A stretch of DNA of 64,000 nt from Flavihumibacter rivuli (GTDB lineage Bacteria; Bacteroidota; Bacteroidia; Chitinophagales; Chitinophagaceae). Each line of letters begins with the position of its first letter. Positions within the stretch are counted from its first letter, which is position 1. The stretch lies in the NCBI RefSeq assembly GCF_018595685.2, contig NZ_CP092334.1, forward strand, positions 1,640,001-1,704,000, in the 5' to 3' direction. Positions 60,175 to 64,000 of the stretch are shown here, in pieces. Made by a program: the position numbers and the translations under genes. The notes below the pieces were generated by a model. The model did not search any database. It saw only the letters and a program-made list of their open reading frames with translations, and was not told the origin of the DNA.

Positions 60175-61830
60175 ATCCGTTGGTACGCGGGATCTTCAAC
60201 GGTATCCACTTGCACTCAGGCCTTCTGTCGGCTGGCCGATGGTCACTCCGTTGGTACGCCACTTGCACTCAAGCTGTCTGGCCGATGGTCACTACCGCTG
60301 TAGTGGTACAGTTGTTCGCATCTGTTACTGTAACCGTATATACACCAGCTGGCAGGTTGGCGGGATCTTCAACAGTTGATACCGTCTCGTTCGCAGCATT
60401 CTTCCATACAAACGTATAGCCAGGGGTACCTCCGCTAACACTCAGTGCAATTGAACCGGTTGATTCTCCGAAGCACTTCACATCCGTTGGTACGCCACTT
60501 GCACTCAGGCCTTCTGTCGGCTGGCCGATGGTCACTACCGCTGTAGTGGTACAGTTGTTCGCATCTGTTACTGTAACCGTATATACACCAGCTGGCAGGT
60601 TGGCGGGATCTTCAACAGTTGATACCGTCTCGTTCGCAGCATTCTTCCATACAAACGTATAGCCAGGGGTACCTCCGCTAACGCTCAGTGCAATTGAACC
60701 GGTTGATTCTCCGAAGCACTTCACATCCGTTGGTACGCCACTTGCACTCAGGCCTTCTGTCGGCTCGATGGTCACTGGCCGATGGTCACTACCGCTGTAT
60801 ATACACCAGCTGGCAGGTACTTCAGTTGATACCGTCTCGTTCGCAGCATTCTTCCATATCTGTTACTGTAACTCCGTATATACACACAGCTGGCAGGTTC
60901 GCGGTTACTGTAACCGTCTGGCAGGTTGGCGGGATCTTCAACAGTAGATACCGTCTCGTTCGCAGCATTCTTCCATACAAACGTATAGCCAGGGGTACCT
61001 CCGCTAACACTCAGTGCAATTGAACCGGTTGATTCTCCGAAGCACTTCACATCCGTTGGTACGCCACTTGCACTCAAGCCTTCTGTCGGCTGGCCGATGG
61101 TCACTACCGCTGTAGTGGTACAGTTGTTCGCATCTGTTACTGTAACCGTATATACACCAGCTGGCAGGTTGGCGGGATCTTCAACAGTTGATACCGTCTC
61201 GTTCGCAGCATTCTTCCATACAAACGTATAGCCAGGGGTACCTCCGCTAACACTCAGTGCAATTGAACCGGTTGATTCTCCGAAGCACTTCACATCCGTT
61301 GGTACGCCACTTGCACTCAAGCCTTCTGTCGGCTGGCCGATGGTCACTACCGCTGTAGTGGTACAGTTGTTCGCATCTGTTACTGTAACCGTATATACAC
61401 CAGCTGGCAGGTTCGCGAGATCTTCAACAGTAGATACCGTCTCGTTCGCAGCATTCTTCCATACAAACGTATAGCCAGGGGTACCTCCGCTAACGCTCAG
61501 TGCAATTGAACCGGTTGATTCACCGAAGCACTTCACATCCGTTGGTACGCCACTTGCACTCAGGCCTTCTGTCGGCTGGCCGATGGTCACTACCGCTGTA
61601 GTGGTACAGTTGTTCGCATCTGTTACTGTAACCGTATATACACCAGCTGGCAAGTTGGCGGGATCTTCAACAGTTGATACCGTCTCGTTCGCAGCATTCT
61701 TCCATACAAACGTATAGCCAGGAGTACCTCCGCTAACGCTCAGTGCAATTGAACCGGTTGATTCACCGAAGCACTTCACATCCGTTGGTACGCCACTTGC
61801 ACTCAGGCCTTCTGTCGGCTGGCTGATGTT
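59985..61830 (-). repeat. 243-bp tandem repeats (type A) in the adhesin
   Basis: About seven copies of an 81-codon unit (CFGESTGSIALSV ... NNCTTTAVVTIGQPTE). Where undamaged, copies follow at about 243 bp and are nearly identical, for example those starting near 61091, 61333 and 61577. Two stretches (60175-60290 and 60770-60930) are scrambled. Confidence 0.7.
60269..60775 (-). CDS. Giant adhesin fragment 2: type A repeats
   Basis: 168 codons with two type A repeats. It runs into a scrambled stretch at its C-terminal end (near 60290) and at its N-terminal start (near 60770), where pieces of the repeat are repeated and out of order. Confidence 0.6.
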   Translation of the reverse strand: MTIEPTEGLSASGVPTDVKCFGESTGSIALSVSGGTPGYTFVWKNAANETVSTVEDPANLPAGVYTVTVTDANNCTTTAVVTIGQPTEGLSASGVPTDVKCFGESTGSIALSVSGGTPGYTFVWKNAANETVSTVEDPANLPAGVYTVTVTDANNCTTTAVVTIGQTA

Positions 61831-63813
61831 TACATTAACAGTACCAATACATCCTTTCGCATCCTTTACATAAAAAGTATAGGAACCAGTGGATAAGTTT
61901 GCAAATACATTATCATTACCATAAGTAAGCCCATCAGCAGAATAGGTATAAGGACCTGTACCACCACTGCCTGCAAGGGTCACTGATCCATTGTTGCCGC
62001 CGAAGCAGGAAACATTGGTAACGGTGGTGCCTAATGTAGGATTCTGGTTGACGGTTACCAACTTAGAACATTCATCAAGGCTGATCAATCCGTTGGTAGA
62101 CGTGATCTTCAGCTTGACTGTAAATGAACCGGCAGCACCGGCATCAACGGTAACCGTTGCGCCGTTATCTGCACCAACGATCGTTCCATTGCCTGTCACG
62201 GTCCATTTATATACATAACCTGCCGGGATACCGGCGTTTGGATCGGTGCCGTTATAGAATACCAATCCTTTTGTGTCCGGACAAGTTTCGCCAGGACCAT
62301 TGATACTACAGTTTATGTTGATAGGTATTACTGTTATTGCCAGGTTATCGGAATTCTTACAGCCAAGGTTATCCGTAGCAGTAACAGTATAGTTATAAGT
62401 AGTAGGTGTTGTATTCGGCGCAGTAAATAAAGGATTGGAAATATTAGCTGCACTCAGGTTAGCAATTGGTGACCAGCTATAGGCATAAGGTGATACACCA
62501 CCCGATGCCACAGCATTCAATTGAACGGTATTACCCACGCTCAGGTCAAGGTTTGTTGCCTTCGGACTGGCGGTAACACTGGGCAGGGAAGGTGAATTAC
62601 CAAAGAACCTGCCGGATGTTGTACAGGGAATATAATCATTGCCACCATTGTAGGTGGTAGGCGTAAGCGAAATATCATAGTTGTTGCCAATAGCATAGGT
62701 CGCACAGATAGTAGCCTTGACAGCACCATTGTTCTCTACAGTACCCAGTGTAACAATAGGAGGTGAAGCTACTGGACCGGTAGTGGAAATCTGTGTACCA
62801 TCTGCACGGAAATAGGTAACTTGGTAAGAAGATGCCTTTACAGTAGCATTGTCCACCACCTGCCAGGCACCGGCTGAACCCAGGTAATCAGCACAAACAG
62901 TATAGGAAGTACTGGGTGTTGAACTATTACAGCTGATGATATCGGAGCCTGATTTTTCAAGGGTACAGGTAGAACCACCGCAACCATACCTTGCTTTATA
63001 GATCAGGTTGGCATTATTGGGAATAGTCTGTGCACCTGCAGTAGGATCCCAAATAGCGATATAATAATTGGTTGATTTCGCAAAAGAAGGAACGGTAATG
63101 GTTGACCAACCATTACCGGTAAGACCACAGTCTGCATAAACAAGGTCAGCACAATCACCAGATAAATTCTTGGAATTATCCGCGTCACCAACCAACGGAT
63201 ACTTACCTGTCGAAGTATTGGTTGAAGGAGGCCCGGCCTTAGACGTATTTACATAAAACAAGGCATAGGCAAGGCTTTGGTTGGAAACGATCTGGAACTG
63301 GTAAGTTCCGGCGAAAGGCCGGATATCAAAATTCAGCCAAACCATTCCATCCCCATTAGCAGGACCCGTAACATTTACCCCCCTTACACCGTTTCCTCCA
63401 CCACCCATGTTAAAGCAATTGGTCAGTGAAGGAAATAGTCCAGGAATAGTCGTGTAGGTTTTCTGGAATGCCTGCAAACCCGATTGGGTTGCCGCAGCAG
63501 AAGCACAAGCCACAACTCCCTGGGGTAAATTCTGGCCGCTTTGGGCAACGGCCTCCCACTTGTTCAGGGTTGTATTATAGCGCCATCCATCCCCGGCATC
63601 CCAACGGATAGCGTTACATGGCGTAGCGGCCTGGCCTGAAACCAGTTGAGGAGTAAGAAAAAGTGTAAGGATGGTGAGAAAAGCTATCCAGCCCGATCTA
63701 AAAGGACTTGACGCTTTCCAATGAAGGGATAGCCTGGGCAACCTATTACCACTTCCAGGAGTTGGTAATTTCTGCCCTGGCGCCATTCTACTTTGGGTAG
63801 ATTGATGGACCAT
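60772..63813 (-). CDS. Giant adhesin fragment 1: signal peptide, N-terminal domain and first repeats
   Basis: 1013 codons starting at ATG 63813. A hydrophobic signal (SGWIAFLTILTLFLTPQLVSGQ) follows a long polar start of about 40 residues; starting at the second Met (63786) would shorten it. Residues about 65-330 form an N-terminal region (AIRWDAGDGWRYNTTLNKWEAV, GMVWLNFDIRPFAGTYQFQIVSN, YYIAIWDPTAG) of unknown fold. A PKD-like domain (ASGGVSPYAYSWSPIANLSAANISNPLF) and a second one (GPGETCPDTKGLVFYNG...YKWTVTGNGTIVG) follow, then one SprB-like repeat (CFGGNNGSVTLAGSGGTGPY) and type A repeats. The last ~50 residues (below 60930) are scrambled sequence and not real protein. Confidence 0.8.
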   Translation of the reverse strand: MVHQSTQSRMAPGQKLPTPGSGNRLPRLSLHWKASSPFRSGWIAFLTILTLFLTPQLVSGQAATPCNAIRWDAGDGWRYNTTLNKWEAVAQSGQNLPQGVVACASAAATQSGLQAFQKTYTTIPGLFPSLTNCFNMGGGGNGVRGVNVTGPANGDGMVWLNFDIRPFAGTYQFQIVSNQSLAYALFYVNTSKAGPPSTNTSTGKYPLVGDADNSKNLSGDCADLVYADCGLTGNGWSTITVPSFAKSTNYYIAIWDPTAGAQTIPNNANLIYKARYGCGGSTCTLEKSGSDIISCNSSTPSTSYTVCADYLGSAGAWQVVDNATVKASSYQVTYFRADGTQISTTGPVASPPIVTLGTVENNGAVKATICATYAIGNNYDISLTPTTYNGGNDYIPCTTSGRFFGNSPSLPSVTASPKATNLDLSVGNTVQLNAVASGGVSPYAYSWSPIANLSAANISNPLFTAPNTTPTTYNYTVTATDNLGCKNSDNLAITVIPININCSINGPGETCPDTKGLVFYNGTDPNAGIPAGYVYKWTVTGNGTIVGADNGATVTVDAGAAGSFTVKLKITSTNGLISLDECSKLVTVNQNPTLGTTVTNVSCFGGNNGSVTLAGSGGTGPYTYSADGLTYGNDNVFANLSTGSYTFYVKDAKGCIGTVNVNISQPTEGLSASGVPTDVKCFGESTGSIALSVSGGTPGYTFVWKNAANETVSTVEDPANLPAGVYTVTVTDANNCTTTAVVTIGQPTEGLSASGVPTDVKCFGESTGSIALSVSGGTPGYTFVWKNAANETVSTVEDLANLPAGVYTVTVTDANNCTTTAVVTIGQPTEGLSASGVPTDVKCFGESTGSIALSVSGGTPGYTFVWKNAANETVSTVEDPANLPAGVYTVTVTDANNCTTTAVVTIGQPTEGLSASGVPTDVKCFGESTGSIALSVSGGTPGYTFVWKNAANETVSTVEDPANLPDGYSNREPASCVYIRSYSNRYGRMLRTRRYQLKYLPAGVYTAVVTIGQ

Positions 63814-64000
63814 AATAGGACGGTTTAGGTAAACAAATAATTACACTACTGCGCAGAGCAATGCGCACGGCTTACCGAGAGGATAATTGAAACAATAAAT
63901 TAAGTGGAGATCAACGTAAAGGGAAATTCATAGGAAACTCCGGGGAGGAGTATAACAATCATCGTAAAACGATAACGACAGATCAAAATAATACTTCAAA
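63814..64000. other. Region upstream of the giant adhesin gene
   Basis: 187 bp to the right edge without an ORF. No exact TANNTTTG match was found on the minus strand; plus-strand CAAATAATTA at about 63834 has the right bases with wrong spacing. A TGCGCA repeat lies around 63850-63867. Confidence 0.4.

Larger units (their letters stand above)
54540..63813 (-). pseudogene. Giant SprB-repeat T9SS adhesin gene, disrupted (whole locus)
   Basis: One gene about 9.27 kb long (about 3,090 codons if intact), now split into eight ORFs in changing frames by indels and scrambled blocks, all inside its repeats. Layout: signal peptide and a ~600-residue N-terminal region; one SprB-like repeat; about seven 81-aa repeats (type A, CFGESTGSIALSV...); about 16 repeats of ~75 aa (type B, CYGESTGAIDVTVTGGTAPYTY...); two diverged repeats; a PKD-like domain; a ~280-residue globular region; and a type A T9SS sorting domain (FPNPFVDRVQFQI...GKVFTGKLLQASRPIR). 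By hand I count about 26 SprB-type repeats. SprB in Flavobacterium is the gliding adhesin; this is a relative in style, not a proven orthologue. Eight reading frames in one locus, with single-base losses against identical copies, suggest assembly or sequencing error in the repeats more than true decay. Confidence 0.75.

Noticed and set aside
54540..61830. Tandem repeats mistaken for a CRISPR or satellite array
   Set aside because: Repeat units are 228-243 bp, with codon structure and protein-level conservation (SprB-type), and no spacer pattern. They are coding repeats.

Overview
The window looks like chromosomal DNA of a Bacteroidota bacterium, most likely Chitinophagaceae or a close relative (inference). 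Evidence for this: proteins ending in type IX secretion (T9SS) sorting domains, SprB-type repeats, a Reg_prop/Y_Y_Y sensor kinase, head-GIN (DUF2807), DUF6526 and HU-CCDC81 proteins, a bacillithiol-type YtxJ protein, little Shine-Dalgarno signal, and upstream boxes matching the Bacteroidota promoter (-33 TTG, about 20 nt, -7 TANNTTTG). I saw no tRNA, rRNA, CRISPR array, phage gene or insertion sequence.

Layout. 0-4 kb: lpdA (E3), a secreted M43 metalloprotease with a sorting domain, and a glutamine cyclotransferase lipoprotein. 4-10.5 kb: a minus-strand cluster of a 1010-aa TPR protein, an outer-membrane beta-barrel protein, an HU-CCDC81 membrane protein and a methyltransferase. 10.6-16.4 kb: DoxX, an acyl-CoA thioesterase, DUF6526, CinA, a 2-oxo acid dehydrogenase E2, a histidine-phosphatase lipoprotein and an unknown protein. 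16.4-24.3 kb: an S9 peptidase, EamA transporter plus polyprenol-phosphate mannosyltransferase, a DEDDh exonuclease, a 38-aa lipoprotein, YtxJ and two hypotheticals. 24.3-34.1 kb: a 1300-aa cysteine-repeat T9SS cargo, then a sensor kinase/response regulator pair, a head-GIN lipoprotein, a small acidic secreted protein and a second response regulator. 34.1-51.3 kb: rpsA, a BaiN-like flavoprotein, map, and a long minus-strand ribosomal protein cluster from rpsJ to secY (S10 plus spc operons). 51.5-54.4 kb: a DUF4126 membrane protein and a DPP-IV-like S9 peptidase. 54.5-63.8 kb: one very large SprB-repeat T9SS adhesin gene, split into eight open reading frames by indels and scrambled segments that all lie inside its repeats.

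How parts work together. The ribosomal cluster starts from a near-consensus promoter just upstream of rpsJ. It lacks the usual fusA side upstream and the infA-rpmJ-rpsM-rpsK-rpsD-rpoA-rplQ side downstream, and carries terminator-like hairpins between several genes, notably just before secY and between rpmD and rplO. The response regulator gene and the small acidic secreted-protein gene share a 20-bp promoter element at the same distance from the -7 box, and a related inverted element lies upstream of the kinase gene, which suggests a small local regulon. The three T9SS cargos indicate a cell that exports proteases and large adhesins through the T9SS; no T9SS machinery gene is in the window.

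I found no clearly new multi-gene defence or mobile system. The best leads are the shared promoter element around the kinase/regulator locus, the intra-operon terminators, the disrupted giant adhesin, and an apparently gene-less promoter at 34.4 kb. All counts and positions were made by eye; no database search was run.
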